In this document: positions 1-8,250 of the stretch, one piece after another
Layout of the letters: every line of letters starts with the position of its first letter
Numbering within the stretch: the first letter of the stretch is position 1
NCBI RefSeq assembly: GCF_000967865.1
Contig: NZ_JXRU01000038.1
Span: 186,001-250,000, forward strand
Reading direction: 5' to 3'
Length of the DNA stretch: 64,000 nucleotides
Source of the DNA: Microbacterium sp. SA39
GTDB taxonomy: Bacteria > Actinomycetota > Actinomycetes > Actinomycetales > Microbacteriaceae
Notes under the pieces: model-generated
The model's input: the letters and a program-made list of their open reading frames with translations, nothing else
Database searches by the model: none
What the model was told of the DNA's origin: nothing
Position numbers and translations under genes: made by a program

Positions 1-792
1 GAGAACGTGAACAGCCCGCATTTCCGCGGCTACACCCGTGTCGGCGGAGAGCGGACGCAGGGCAAGGTCGATTGGCGCGAGCAGATCGACATCGGGCCGG
101 AGCGCGAGCCCGTCGAGGAGGGACCGGCATTCAACCGCCTCATCGGTCCGAACCTGTGGCCGTCTGCCCAGCCGGAGCTGCAGGACGTGGTCGCCGAATG
201 GCATGCCACGCTCTCCGAGGTCGCTCGCAAGCTTCTTCGCGCCTGGGCGCAGACCCTCGGCGCCGACGAGACGTACTTCGACGATCACTTCGGAGAGCCG
301 TCGACCCTGATCAAGATCGTCCGCTACCCGGGTTCGACAGAACCCGAGCCGCAACAGGGCGTGGGCGCGCACAAGGATTCCGGCGTGCTGACGCTCCTCT
401 GGGTGGAACCCGGAAAGGGCGGGCTCCAGGTCGAGCGCGACGGCTCCTGGGTCGACGCTCCCCCGGTTCCCGGCGCATTCGTCGTCAACATCGGCGAGCT
501 GCTCGAGTACGCGACGGGCGGTTACCTCAAGGCCACCAACCACCGTGTCGTCTCGCCGAAGGCACCCGACGAGCGCATCTCGATCCCCTTCTTCTTCAAC
601 CCCGCCCTCGACAAGCGCCTCCCGCTGATCGAGCTCCCCGCCGAGCTCGCGGCCGAGGCGAACGGCGTCACGGAAGACCCGAACAACCCCATCCATGCGC
701 TCTACGGAGAGAACGCGCTGAAGTCGCGCCTGCGCGCGCACCCGGATGTGGCGGCCATCCACCACGCCGACCTCGTGGGCGCTCCCGTCTGA
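1..792 (+). CDS. 2-oxoglutarate/Fe(II) oxygenase, isopenicillin N synthase-like (5' partial)
   Basis: The C-terminal part of a cytosolic non-haem iron dioxygenase. The open frame runs in from the left edge, so the GTG at 7 is probably internal. The metal triad is visible as H-x-D (His at 370-372, Asp at 376-378) and a distal His in TNHRV (541-543). An R-x-S pair (574-582) matches the 2-oxoglutarate carboxylate site of the family. The C-terminal double-stranded beta-helix is complete. Family members oxidise small molecules, and the substrate here cannot be told. The next gene is convergent, with about 10 bases between them. Confidence 0.9.
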   Translation, partial: ENVNSPHFRGYTRVGGERTQGKVDWREQIDIGPEREPVEEGPAFNRLIGPNLWPSAQPELQDVVAEWHATLSEVARKLLRAWAQTLGADETYFDDHFGEPSTLIKIVRYPGSTEPEPQQGVGAHKDSGVLTLLWVEPGKGGLQVERDGSWVDAPPVPGAFVVNIGELLEYATGGYLKATNHRVVSPKAPDERISIPFFFNPALDKRLPLIELPAELAAEANGVTEDPNNPIHALYGENALKSRLRAHPDVAAIHHADLVGAPV

Positions 793-801
793 GGCGAGGC
801 G

Positions 802-1155
802 TCACAGCTCCGGCGTGCCGCCCCTGGTAGCGCCACCGCCGAGGGACACGATCTCGCGGAGGGCCTGCAGGTGTCCGTCGAACGCGTCGAGCCCGACGCG
901 GGTGGGACGCACCCACGTGCGCGGTCGGCTTCCCAGCCTGTCCTTGCGCGCGATCACGTAACCGGCGGTCTCGAGGTGGCTGATCGCCTTGCTCAAGGCC
1001 GAGTCTCCGCACTGCAGGATCTCCCGGAGGGCGGCGAAGTCGAGTTCGATCTCCTCTCCGAGCGATGCCATGAGGGAGAACCGGATGGGTGACGCGAAGT
1101 GATCGTCGAGTCGAGTGCGCGGATGAGGAGCCGCTCCGGGCTCACTCACGAGCAT
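802..1155 (-). CDS. Winged-helix DNA-binding regulator
   Basis: A small transcription factor of about 117 residues. It consists almost only of a winged helix: a leading helix around DDHFASPIRFSLMASL, a recognition segment around LREILQCGDSALSKAISHLE, and a wing with KDRLGSRPRTWV. This matches the short MarR-like/HTH_34 winged-helix proteins that are usually coupled to a membrane-protein gene. The ATG at 1155 is chosen over the GTG one codon upstream. It overlaps the end of the upstream membrane-protein gene by 14 bases, so the two are translationally coupled. It likely binds the two CTTTCC-N4-GGAAAG palindromes before the operon; that is an inference. Confidence 0.85.
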   Translation of the reverse strand: MLVSEPGAAPHPRTRLDDHFASPIRFSLMASLGEEIELDFAALREILQCGDSALSKAISHLETAGYVIARKDRLGSRPRTWVRPTRVGLDAFDGHLQALREIVSLGGGATRGGTPEL

Positions 1156-2020
1156 CACGCCCCGGGATGAACGCGGCGCCGACGAACAGGAGCACGGCGC
1201 CCGCGCCGATCAGCGCAGTCGCGCCGAGGCCGACGGGCCTCTCACCAGCTGCGTCGACCATGACCAGCATGAGCAGAGCGGATGCCGTCACGGCGAAGAC
1301 AAGGACATGGGGCCATCGCCAGGCCGCACCGATCGCGGGGAGTCCGAGGTCGGATCGTGAGGCGAACATCAACGCGAGCAGCAGCAGGAAGATCAGCAGC
1401 AGGATCGTGCTGGCGACCACGCCGTCCGGCGCGCCGAGCAGCAGGATGAGCACGCCGAAGGCTGCACCCAGCAACATCGTGCCGATGCGGACGCCGAGAG
1501 GGAGACGCCGGCGAGCAGGTCGCGGGGGTCGCGGGTCGCGGGATGCATTGAGAAGCTGGAGTAGGCCGTAGCCTCCGAGGGCCACCAGCACGAGCCCGCC
1601 GGGCAGGAACATGACGAAGAGCGGGAGCGAGCGATCGACGACCGCGAAGCCGAAGACCACGCGCGAGGTGATCAGGACGACGGCGCAGACCGCGATCCAC
1701 AGCCACCGCGACCGCGTCATACGCCACTGCATGCCGTTCCGCTGCGCCATCCCGCTCGCGATCTGAATCCACACCAGGAACACGAACAGGATGACCTGCG
1801 GTACCAGCGAGCCCGCGCTCTCGAGCACCCAGGCGAACGCTGTCAGATACACGGCCGTCACCGCGGCATTGGCGATCTGGAGCCACGCGAGTGCCCGCCT
1901 GTCGACGGCGCGGTCTCGACGCGTCGCCACCATCCGCGCCTCGTCGAGGTAGCGCTGCGCGATCGCGGCATCCGGTGGCGCGAGCGCGTCCTGTCCGGGT
2001 ACGGGGTTCTGATCCATCAT
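1142..2020 (-). CDS. Multi-pass membrane protein co-transcribed with winged-helix regulator
   Basis: About 292 residues. A charged, helical N-terminus of roughly 45 residues is followed by about eight hydrophobic segments, with one cytosolic R/P-rich loop (around NASRDPRPPRPARRR). No enzymatic motif is seen. Two adjacent ATG codons (2020 and 2017) follow a strong Shine-Dalgarno GAGGAGGT. The gene heads an operon with the downstream regulator, and its promoter carries a duplicated palindrome. Genes of this architecture are annotated as integral membrane proteins of unknown role. A role in envelope or drug stress is only a guess from the regulator pairing. Confidence 0.75.
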   Translation of the reverse strand: MMDQNPVPGQDALAPPDAAIAQRYLDEARMVATRRDRAVDRRALAWLQIANAAVTAVYLTAFAWVLESAGSLVPQVILFVFLVWIQIASGMAQRNGMQWRMTRSRWLWIAVCAVVLITSRVVFGFAVVDRSLPLFVMFLPGGLVLVALGGYGLLQLLNASRDPRPPRPARRRLPLGVRIGTMLLGAAFGVLILLLGAPDGVVASTILLLIFLLLLALMFASRSDLGLPAIGAAWRWPHVLVFAVTASALLMLVMVDAAGERPVGLGATALIGAGAVLLFVGAAFIPGRDARE

Positions 2021-2032
2021 CGACCTCCTCGA

Positions 2033-2072
2033 CTTTCCAAGGGGAAAGCTCTCCTACTTTCCTAGTGGAAAG
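2033..2072 (-). promoter_or_regulatory. Tandem operator: two CTTTCC-N4-GGAAAG palindromes
   Basis: Two perfect 6-bp inverted repeats, CTTTCC-AAGG-GGAAAG (2033-2048) and CTTTCC-TAGT-GGAAAG (2057-2072), are spaced 24 bp centre to centre. They lie just upstream of the Shine-Dalgarno sequence of the membrane protein/regulator operon. The position suits repression by the winged-helix protein of the same operon. Confidence 0.75.
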
Positions 2073-2102
2073 CAGAGCAGAGGTCAACCAGCAGACAAAG
2101 CA

Positions 2103-2133
2103 GAAGGCCGCCCCACACCGTGGGGCGGCCTTC
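2103..2133 (-). terminator. Rho-independent terminator of rpsO
   Basis: A perfect 14-bp stem, left arm 2103-2116 and right arm 2120-2133 (GTGGGGCGGCCTTC), with a 3-base loop. It lies between rpsO and the next minus-strand operon. On the minus strand it is followed by a modestly T-rich tract. Confidence 0.85.
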
Positions 2134-2176
2134 TCAAGAATGTTTTGCGCGATAGTACGCTGGGGCGCTCTGCCTC

Positions 2177-2446
2177 TTAGCGGCGGAGACCAAGACGTTC
2201 GATCAGCGAACGGTAACGCTCGATGTCGATGTCCTGGAGGTAGCCGAGCAGACGACGGCGCTGACCCACCATGAGGAACAGGCCACGACGCGAGTGGTGG
2301 TCGTGCTTGTGCTCCTTGAGGTGTTCGGTGAGGTCCTTGATGCGCTGCGTCAGCATCGCGACCTGCACCTCGGGGGATCCGGTGTCACCGGGGTGCGTCG
2401 CGTACTCTTCCATGATCGCCTTCTTGGCGTCTGATTCGAGTGGCAT
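2177..2446 (-). CDS. rpsO: 30S ribosomal protein S15
   Basis: Full-length S15 (89 residues, the usual size). It binds 16S rRNA early in small-subunit assembly. Conserved features include the N-terminal [16 protein letters not shown] region, [14 protein letters not shown] and the C-terminal [13 protein letters not shown]. The ATG at 2446 follows AAAGGGGAT. It is monocistronic here: a strong terminator follows, and pnp, which often follows rpsO, is not in the window. Confidence 0.98.
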   Translation of the reverse strand: MPLESDAKKAIMEEYATHPGDTGSPEVQVAMLTQRIKDLTEHLKEHKHDHHSRRGLFLMVGQRRRLLGYLQDIDIERYRSLIERLGLRR

Positions 2447-2615
2447 AGATGGGATCCCCTTTCAGTTCGTTGCGCGGCGCCCGACGCCTGATGCGAAGGG
2501 CTCTCTTTATCCGCGGCCGATCAAACGGCAACCTGAAGAGTCTACCAGTTGGCGACACCGCCCAGCGACACGGCTCCACCCTTCCCGCCGGCCGCGCTCG
2601 ACTACGCTCGGAGGA

Positions 2616-2639
2616 ATGCGGGACAGAGTGACGGAGTGA
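2616..2639 (+). other. Possible 7-codon leader ORF before the MFS gene
   Basis: ATG at 2616 encodes MRDRVTE and stops at TGA 2637-2639. That TGA overlaps the GTG start of the transporter in a GTGA overlap. A -10 hexamer TACGCT (2603-2608) lies 7 bases before the ATG, the geometry of leaderless starts elsewhere in this window. Reinitiation from the micro-ORF is plausible but unproven. Confidence 0.35.
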
Positions 2640-3928
2640 GCGGGCCGCGCGGACATCTCATCGATCTCACGCCGCTCAAGAGCAGCCCCGCGTTCGCCCG
2701 GATGTGGATCGGATCGACCCTCGCGGGCATCGGCGGCCAGCTCACCATCGTCACCGTGATGCTCCACGTCTTCGCGCTGACGGAGAGCACCTTCGCGGTC
2801 TCGATGATCGCTGTCGCCGGACTCATTCCGATGGTGCTCGCCGGGCTCTACGGTGGGATGCTCGCGGACGCGTTCGATCGCCGACGGGTGGCGCTGATGG
2901 CAGCCACCGTGACCTTCGCCTCGACCGCTCTGCTCGCGGCCCTCACCTGGACGGGCAACGAGACGATCTGGTGGCTGTACGTTCTCAGCATCGTCAACTC
3001 CGCCGCGAACTCGGTCGGCATGGCGACCCGCACCGCGATCGTGCCGCGCCTGATCCCGCGTGACATGCTCGCCGCGGCATCCGCTCTCAACGGAGTCGCG
3101 TTCGGCGTCACCGTGATGGCCGGGCCTGCCCTCGCGGGTCTTCTCGTCGCTCTGACCGGCTATGGCTGGACGTACACGATCGACGTCGTCCTCATGCTGT
3201 CGATGTTCCTCGGCCTGTGGACGCTGCCGGCGCTTCGGCCGGAGGGGGACGTCGTTCGCCCGGGACTGGCATCGCTCGTCGACGGCTGGCGATTCCTCCG
3301 CCGCGCGAGCAACATCCGGATGCAGTACGTCATCGACATCATCGCGATGATCTTCGGACAGCCGCTCGTGCTGTTCCCGGCCCTCGGCACGGTCCTGCTC
3401 GGCGGCGGTGCGCTCACGACAGGCATCCTCACCGCCGCGGTCGCGGTCGGAACGTTCGCGTCGAGCCTGTTCTCGGGCCGGGTCGTGCACTACCGCTGGC
3501 ATGGCCGCGGCATCGAGCGCGCGGTCGAAGCGTACGGCGCCTCGATCGTGCTGTTCGGCGTGGTTCTGCTCGTCGGCGCCTTCTCGGGGTCTGTCAGCGA
3601 GCACTCCCCGAACGTCGCGCTGATCGTCGCGGCCTGCATCGCTCTCGCGCTGTCCGGCGCCTCCGACAACGTCAGCTCGATCTACCGCAACACCATGATG
3701 CAGGCCGCGGTACCCGACTCGATGCGCGGGCGCCTGCAGGGCGTCTTCATCGTGGTGGTCACCGGCGGACCCCGGGTCGGAGCGCTGTACGCGGGAACTC
3801 TGGCGACCGTGACGACACTCTGGTTCCCGCCCCTTCTCGGGGGCATCCTCGTGATCGTCCTCGTGGCGCTGCTGGCACGCCGCAGCCACCGCTTCCGCGA
3901 CTACGACGCAGAGAACCCCGAGCCCTGA
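2636..3928 (+). CDS. MFS transporter (EntS-like exporter family)
   Basis: A major facilitator of about 430 residues in the cytoplasmic membrane, with roughly 12 hydrophobic segments. The family loop between TM2 and TM3 appears as GGMLADAFDRRRVALM. An R/P-rich middle loop precedes the second half (RFLRRASNIRMQYVIDI). The upstream open frame starts with a TTG at 2549, but that extension is low-complexity and lies over the promoter. GTG 2636 is preferred because it begins just before the conserved start of the family and overlaps a short leader ORF. Substrate unknown. A hairpin overlaps its stop codon. Confidence 0.85.
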   Translation: MSGPRGHLIDLTPLKSSPAFARMWIGSTLAGIGGQLTIVTVMLHVFALTESTFAVSMIAVAGLIPMVLAGLYGGMLADAFDRRRVALMAATVTFASTALLAALTWTGNETIWWLYVLSIVNSAANSVGMATRTAIVPRLIPRDMLAAASALNGVAFGVTVMAGPALAGLLVALTGYGWTYTIDVVLMLSMFLGLWTLPALRPEGDVVRPGLASLVDGWRFLRRASNIRMQYVIDIIAMIFGQPLVLFPALGTVLLGGGALTTGILTAAVAVGTFASSLFSGRVVHYRWHGRGIERAVEAYGASIVLFGVVLLVGAFSGSVSEHSPNVALIVAACIALALSGASDNVSSIYRNTMMQAAVPDSMRGRLQGVFIVVVTGGPRVGALYAGTLATVTTLWFPPLLGGILVIVLVALLARRSHRFRDYDAENPEP

Positions 3929-3942
3929 GGCCCGGGGTTCTC
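3911..3942 (+). terminator. Hairpin over the MFS stop codon
   Basis: GAGAACCCCG (3911-3920) pairs with CGGGGTTCTC (3933-3942). It straddles the TGA of the MFS gene and precedes the convergent YceI gene, so it may serve both. Confidence 0.6.
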
Positions 3943-3959
3943 GAATCGAACTGACGAGA

Positions 3960-4514
3960 TCAGTCCTGCTGCAGAGCGCCCTGCAGGTCGAGGTTGATCG
4001 TGACATCCTTGCCGACGAGCACCCCGCCGGTCTCGAGCGCGGCGTTCCAGGTGAGGCCGAAGTCCTCGCGGTTGATCACGGTCTTGGCCGAGGCGCCGGC
4101 CTTGTAGTTGCCGTAGGGGTCGGTGCCGAAGCCGCCGAAGTCGAGCTCGAAACTCACCGGCTTGGTGATGCCGCGGATCGTGAGGTCGCCGTCGACGAAC
4201 AGCTCGTCGCCCTTGACGTGCGCGCCCGTGGAGACGAACTCCATGGTCGGGAAGTTCTCGGTGTCGAAGAAGTCGCCGGAGCGCAGGTGCGCGTCGCGGC
4301 CCTCGTCGTTCGTGTCGATCGAGGTGACGTCGACGCTCGCCTCGACCTTCGCCTCGAGCGGGTTCTCCGGGGCGATGAGCGTGGCGTTCTTCACGCCGAA
4401 GGTGCCGCGGACCTTCGAGATCATCATGTGACGCACGCTGAAGGTCACCTCGCTGTGCGAGGGGTCGAGGACCCAGGTGCCGGGACGGTAGCCGGGGATG
4501 TCGATGCTGGTCAT
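3960..4514 (-). CDS. YceI family lipid-binding protein
   Basis: A lipocalin-like YceI domain of 184 residues. Conserved parts include TWVLDPSHSEVTFSVRHMM, the IDTNDEGRDAHLRSGDFFD signature and the late KTVINREDFGLTWN region. The family binds polyisoprenoid or other amphiphilic chains. No signal peptide is visible, so this copy is likely cytosolic, as in many actinobacteria. ATG 4514 is preferred over the upstream ATG at 4559: it has AGAGGAGAAATC ahead of it, and the extension is only Ala-rich. Confidence 0.93.
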   Translation of the reverse strand: MTSIDIPGYRPGTWVLDPSHSEVTFSVRHMMISKVRGTFGVKNATLIAPENPLEAKVEASVDVTSIDTNDEGRDAHLRSGDFFDTENFPTMEFVSTGAHVKGDELFVDGDLTIRGITKPVSFELDFGGFGTDPYGNYKAGASAKTVINREDFGLTWNAALETGGVLVGKDVTINLDLQGALQQD

Positions 4515-4591
4515 GATTTCTCCTCTGGAGATGTCAGCCGCTGCTGCGGCGAGGGACATGGGACCGCTGGCGCGGCATCAGGTGTGACAAC

Positions 4592-4611
4592 TTACATTCA
4601 TAAGCATGTAT
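4592..4611 (-). promoter_or_regulatory. AT-rich promoter island with inverted repeat upstream of yceI
   Basis: An AT-rich patch in GC-rich surroundings, containing TACAT (4593-4597) and ATGTA (4606-4610) as an inverted repeat with an 8-base spacer. It lies 80-100 bases upstream of the YceI start and is a likely promoter/operator. Confidence 0.4.
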
Positions 4612-4645
4612 TCCCCTGAATGCGAATTCGCTCGCGACACGCAGA

Positions 4646-4675
4646 GGCGCCTCGCTCCCGAAGGAGCGAGGCGCC
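4646..4675 (-). terminator. Terminator of the FKBP gene
   Basis: GGCGCCTCGCTCC (4646-4658) and GGAGCGAGGCGCC (4663-4675) form a perfect 13-bp stem with a CGAA loop, 20 bases after the FKBP stop codon on the minus strand. Confidence 0.8.
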
Positions 4676-4695
4676 GGATGCTGCAGGTGTTCGAA

Positions 4696-5064
4696 TCAGC
4701 CCACCGCGACGAGATCGATGATGAAGATCAGCGCCTTGCCGGAGAGGAAGTGCCCGCCGCCGGTAGGCCCGTAAGCGAGGTGAGGCGGGATGACCAGTTC
4801 GCGACGACCGCCGACCTTCATGCCGGGGATGCCGTCCTGCCAGCCCTGGATCAGGCCGCGCAGCGGGAACTGGATCGTCTCACCGCGTCCCCACGACGAG
4901 TCGAACTCCTCACCGGAGTCGAACTCGACGCCGGCGTAGTGGACGGTCACGGTGTCGCCGGGCTTCGCCTCGTCGCCGTCACCCTCGATGAGGTCGCGGA
5001 TCACGAGCTCCTCGGGTGCGGGTCCGGCGGGGGCGTCGAATTCGGGCTTTGTGCGATCAGTCAT
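4696..5064 (-). CDS. FKBP-type peptidyl-prolyl cis-trans isomerase
   Basis: A single-domain FKBP of 122 residues that catalyses prolyl isomerisation in protein folding; it has no signal peptide, so it is cytosolic. Family positions are present: VHYAGVEFDSGEEFDSSW, the FPLRGLIQGWQDGIPGMKVGG core and the RRELVIPPHLAYG strand. The ATG at 5064 has GGAGAC in front; an upstream GTG would add 12 unlike residues. A strong terminator follows. A second, secreted FKBP lies at 57.1-58.0 kb. Confidence 0.95.
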   Translation of the reverse strand: MTDRTKPEFDAPAGPAPEELVIRDLIEGDGDEAKPGDTVTVHYAGVEFDSGEEFDSSWGRGETIQFPLRGLIQGWQDGIPGMKVGGRRELVIPPHLAYGPTGGGHFLSGKALIFIIDLVAVG

Positions 5065-5153
5065 GTCTCCATCCAACCCCGAGCCCCGGTGACGGGTCAA
5101 CGCGAGGGGACCTGCTCACAGCGAACACTTCGACAAGCTCACCGCAGGCAGAT

Positions 5154-6536
5154 TCACGCCGACAGAACGGCTTTCGCCACCTCCAGGCCGCTCGAGTGGG
5201 CGCTCGCCACCGAGCTCTTGACCGCACCGGCCCAGAACAGCGAGTTCTTGACAGGGCGGTAGATCGCGTCTTCGTCGCGCTTCCCCGTCGCGTAAGCGCC
5301 GAGCGCGAAGCGATCATCGCGCCAGTCGTAGTTCGACGCGTTGACATACGCAAGACCCTGATCGCCGGCGAGCCTACGCACTCCGGCGAGCGCCGCGTCG
5401 AAGCGCTCCTTCTCGGGAAGCGCGAGCAGTTCCCGCGCGCGGTCGCCGGTGTCCCACGCGACGATGAGCTGGCCGTCATATCCGGGCATGCCCGTCGACT
5501 CGTCCCAGAACTGGCACGGCCCTTCGTCGTGCTGGTTCACCATGTCGAATTCGACCGGCCGCACGGCATGGTCGAACTCGAGCACGGTCTTGTAAGCCAC
5601 GGTCTGCTTCACCGCATCGATGGCCGCCATCCGGTCGTTCTCGAGCGGAGGCGAGAAGGTGATGGACCGTTCCTGCAGCACGCCGATGGGCACCGTCACG
5701 ACGCACGCGTCCGCCTCGAAGGTGTCGGATCCGGCTTTCACGCTGACGCCGGATCCCGAGTAGTCGATGGCCTCGATCGGCGTCTCGAGGCGCACCTCGA
5801 CGCCTTCGCCGACGGCGTCGAGGATGTCGGTGTACGGCGCGAGCAGTTTGTAGTCGCCGGCATAGCCGTCGGGCTCGACCTTTCCGGTCTGCATCACGGT
5901 GAAGCACGCGGTCAGCGTGTCCACCACCCCGTACGCCGGGTAGACGGCGAACTGCTCGGTGTCCACCTGGATTCCCAGCAGCGCGAGCGGGTAGTTGCTC
6001 GGAGCGATCCCGAGCCGGTCCAGGTACTGCTGCGCCGACTCCTTCTTTGTGGGCTCCGGCAACGGCAGCGCGATGGCGGGCGTTCCCTCCGGAAACGCGT
6101 AGAAGTCGGGTGAATCCCAGGCGACCCAGGGTGTGCTCGCGCTGTAGCGCGAGAACTTGTTGTCGAATTTCCGTCCCTTGATCCCGAGCTTCTGCGCCCA
6201 GGCCCAGGTCTCGGTGTCCGGTCCGCCGTGGCACAGCGAGGCGCCGCGCTCGTGCGGGATAGACAGCAACGTGCGATCAGTCCACATACGCCCACCGGTG
6301 CGGTCTCGCGCTTCGAGCACGATCACTCGTTTGCCGGCATCCATCAGCTCTCGCGCGGCCGCCATGCCTGCAGAACCCGCCCCGATCACGATGACGTCGT
6401 ACGTACCGCTCCCGCCCGACGGCGAGGGCGATGCGTCGTCAGGCCCGCACCCGACGAGCATGATCGCCCCCGCTCCGAGCATTCCGCCCAACAGCGCGCG
6501 CCGCGAGAAGACGACGTCCTTCAGAGACTTTTCCAT
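5154..6536 (-). CDS. Tat-exported flavin amine oxidase lipoprotein
   Basis: A flavin monoamine/polyamine oxidase-like enzyme of 460 residues: amine + O2 + H2O gives aldehyde, ammonia or amine, and H2O2. The N-terminus has a Tat motif (FSRRALLGG) leading into a lipobox (MLVGC), so the enzyme should be a folded lipoprotein outside the membrane. The FAD Rossmann motif VIGAGSAGMAAARE and the EARDRTGGRMW box follow. The C-terminal flavin motif, normally GEA/GEH, reads WAGAVKSSVASAHSSG and so lacks the usual Glu. ATG 6536 has AAAGGAG 7 bases upstream. It is the last gene of the polyamine-type ABC operon, which implies an amine substrate. The exact amine is unknown. Confidence 0.9.
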   Translation of the reverse strand: MEKSLKDVVFSRRALLGGMLGAGAIMLVGCGPDDASPSPSGGSGTYDVIVIGAGSAGMAAARELMDAGKRVIVLEARDRTGGRMWTDRTLLSIPHERGASLCHGGPDTETWAWAQKLGIKGRKFDNKFSRYSASTPWVAWDSPDFYAFPEGTPAIALPLPEPTKKESAQQYLDRLGIAPSNYPLALLGIQVDTEQFAVYPAYGVVDTLTACFTVMQTGKVEPDGYAGDYKLLAPYTDILDAVGEGVEVRLETPIEAIDYSGSGVSVKAGSDTFEADACVVTVPIGVLQERSITFSPPLENDRMAAIDAVKQTVAYKTVLEFDHAVRPVEFDMVNQHDEGPCQFWDESTGMPGYDGQLIVAWDTGDRARELLALPEKERFDAALAGVRRLAGDQGLAYVNASNYDWRDDRFALGAYATGKRDEDAIYRPVKNSLFWAGAVKSSVASAHSSGLEVAKAVLSA

Positions 6537-6576
6537 CAACGAACTCCTTTGATCGTGGTGAGGTGAGAGTGAAAGG

Positions 6577-7389
6577 TCAGTCGCGCTCGTCGACGTCCCT
6601 GGAGAGGCGCTGCGAGACCCAGACGGGGATGAACGACGCCAGGATCACGATCGTGGCGACCACGTTCACGACGTTCGCCTCGTTGGGCCTGGCCATCTGG
6701 TTCATGATCCAGAGCGGCAGCGTGTCGACGCCCGGCGGTGCGGTGAAGATCGTCACGTAGACCTCGTCGAAGCTGAGGGCGAAGGCGAGGATGGCGCCGG
6801 CCACCATCGCGCTGCGGAACTGGGGGAACGTGATGAGCCGGAATGTCTGCCACGGGTTGGCCCCGAGATCTTGCGAAGCCTCCTCGAAACTCGGGTTCAT
6901 TCGGCGCAGGCGAGCGAGGACGTTGTTGAACACCATCACGATGCAGAACGTGCCGTGGGCGATGATCATCCCGTAGAACCCGACCTGGATGCCGATCGGC
7001 TCGAGCATCTGGTTGTAGGTGTTGTTCAGCGCGACTCCGGTGACAATGCCGGGGAGAGCGATCGGGAGCACGACGAGCAGGTTCACCGCCCGCTGTCCGA
7101 AGAAGGAATAGCGCTGCAGCGCGAACGCCACCAGCGTGCCGAGCAGCAAGGCGATGATCGTCGCTCCGGTGGCGACCAGGACGGAGTTCAGAAGGGCCAC
7201 GCGCACTGGTTCGCTCGAGAACGCTCGCCCCCACCACTCGAGCGAGAACCCGGTCACCGGCCAGCTGACGATCCGGGCGGAGTTGAAGGAGTTGAGCACG
7301 ACGAGCGCCAGCGGAACGTACATGAAGGCCAGGATGACCGCGACAAGCGCACCGAGGATGAGCTTCGAAGTGCGGGAGAGTCTCAACAC
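6577..7389 (-). CDS. ABC transporter permease, PotC-like
   Basis: Inner-membrane subunit of a spermidine/putrescine-type importer, about 270 residues with six hydrophobic segments. The cytosolic coupling motif (EAA loop) is visible as FEEASQDLGANPWQTFRLITFP. The open frame could start at GTG 7416 inside the previous gene. GTG 7389 is preferred: the sequence GGATGTGAG lies 8-16 bases before it, and translation then starts 8 bases after the PotB-like stop. The gene pairs with the PotB-like permease; the order in the operon is ATPase, binding protein, PotB, PotC, oxidase. Confidence 0.92.
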   Translation of the reverse strand: MLRLSRTSKLILGALVAVILAFMYVPLALVVLNSFNSARIVSWPVTGFSLEWWGRAFSSEPVRVALLNSVLVATGATIIALLLGTLVAFALQRYSFFGQRAVNLLVVLPIALPGIVTGVALNNTYNQMLEPIGIQVGFYGMIIAHGTFCIVMVFNNVLARLRRMNPSFEEASQDLGANPWQTFRLITFPQFRSAMVAGAILAFALSFDEVYVTIFTAPPGVDTLPLWIMNQMARPNEANVVNVVATIVILASFIPVWVSQRLSRDVDERD

Positions 7390-7396
7390 GAGTCGC

Positions 7397-8224
7397 TCAC
7401 ATCCTTTCCAGAGCACCGGTGCGCTGCACGCTCACCAGGTAGACGACGACGAAGGCGATGGGAACCAGCGAGTACGCGGCGGCCAGCGGCGGGTTCAGGT
7501 TGATGTTCGAGGCGATGACGCTGCCGATCATCTGGGTGTCGCCCCCCACGAACCGTGCGACGAGGTAGTCGCCGAGGCTGAGCGAGAAGGTGAACACGGA
7601 TCCGGCGATGATCGCCGGTCTGATCAGGGGCAGCACCACGGTGCGGATCGTGCGCCACGCTCCCGCCCCGAGGTCGGCGGAGGCGTCGAAGAGGTTCGGC
7701 GGGAGCTGTCGGATCGCGGTGTACACCGGCACCGCCATGTAGGGCAGCCACAGGTAGGTCAGCGTCAGCACGACGGTGATGAGAGTGAAGCCCGGACCGG
7801 AGATGCCGAACGGCGACAGCATCCAGTTGAAGAAGCCCTGCTCCGTGAACGTGATCCGCATCGCGAGCACTTTCACGAGGTACCCGGCCCAGAGCGGGAG
7901 CGTGATCGAGACGGCGAGCAGAGCGCGCAGCCACGGTGAGGCGATCTTCGCCATGAAGATCCCCAGCGGGATCGCGATGAGGATCGACAACAGCGTCACG
8001 GCCAGCGCGATGCCGAGGGTGCGCAGGGATGTCGACAGATATGCCGGATTGAGGAGGAGCTGCTCGAAGTTGCGCAGCGTGAATCCCGGCTTGACCTTCG
8101 AGGTGAAAGGGTCCGTCACCCAGAAGGCGGTCACGAGCAGCATGACCAGGGAGAAGATGTAGATCCCGATGAGCCAGGCCATCGGCAGTGCCAGGAGTCC
8201 TGCGATCCGTATGCGGCGCTTCAT
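7397..8224 (-). CDS. ABC transporter permease, PotB-like
   Basis: First permease of the polyamine-type importer, 275 residues with six hydrophobic segments. The N-terminal KRRIRIAG is followed by a membrane helix, and the EAA loop is seen at LFDASADLGAGAWRTIRTVVLP. The ATG at 8224 is 61 bases after the binding-protein stop, a gap that holds a strong hairpin. That arrangement commonly lowers permease expression relative to binding protein. Confidence 0.93.
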   Translation of the reverse strand: MKRRIRIAGLLALPMAWLIGIYIFSLVMLLVTAFWVTDPFTSKVKPGFTLRNFEQLLLNPAYLSTSLRTLGIALAVTLLSILIAIPLGIFMAKIASPWLRALLAVSITLPLWAGYLVKVLAMRITFTEQGFFNWMLSPFGISGPGFTLITVVLTLTYLWLPYMAVPVYTAIRQLPPNLFDASADLGAGAWRTIRTVVLPLIRPAIIAGSVFTFSLSLGDYLVARFVGGDTQMIGSVIASNINLNPPLAAAYSLVPIAFVVVYLVSVQRTGALERM

Positions 8225-8250
8225 GTCGATTCCGTTCGAGTTCGGAGGGT

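Noticed and set aside
2507..4006. 499-codon minus-strand open frame opposite the MFS gene
   Set aside because: Arg/Glu/His-rich composition and no domain; it is a GC-rich shadow of the MFS gene.
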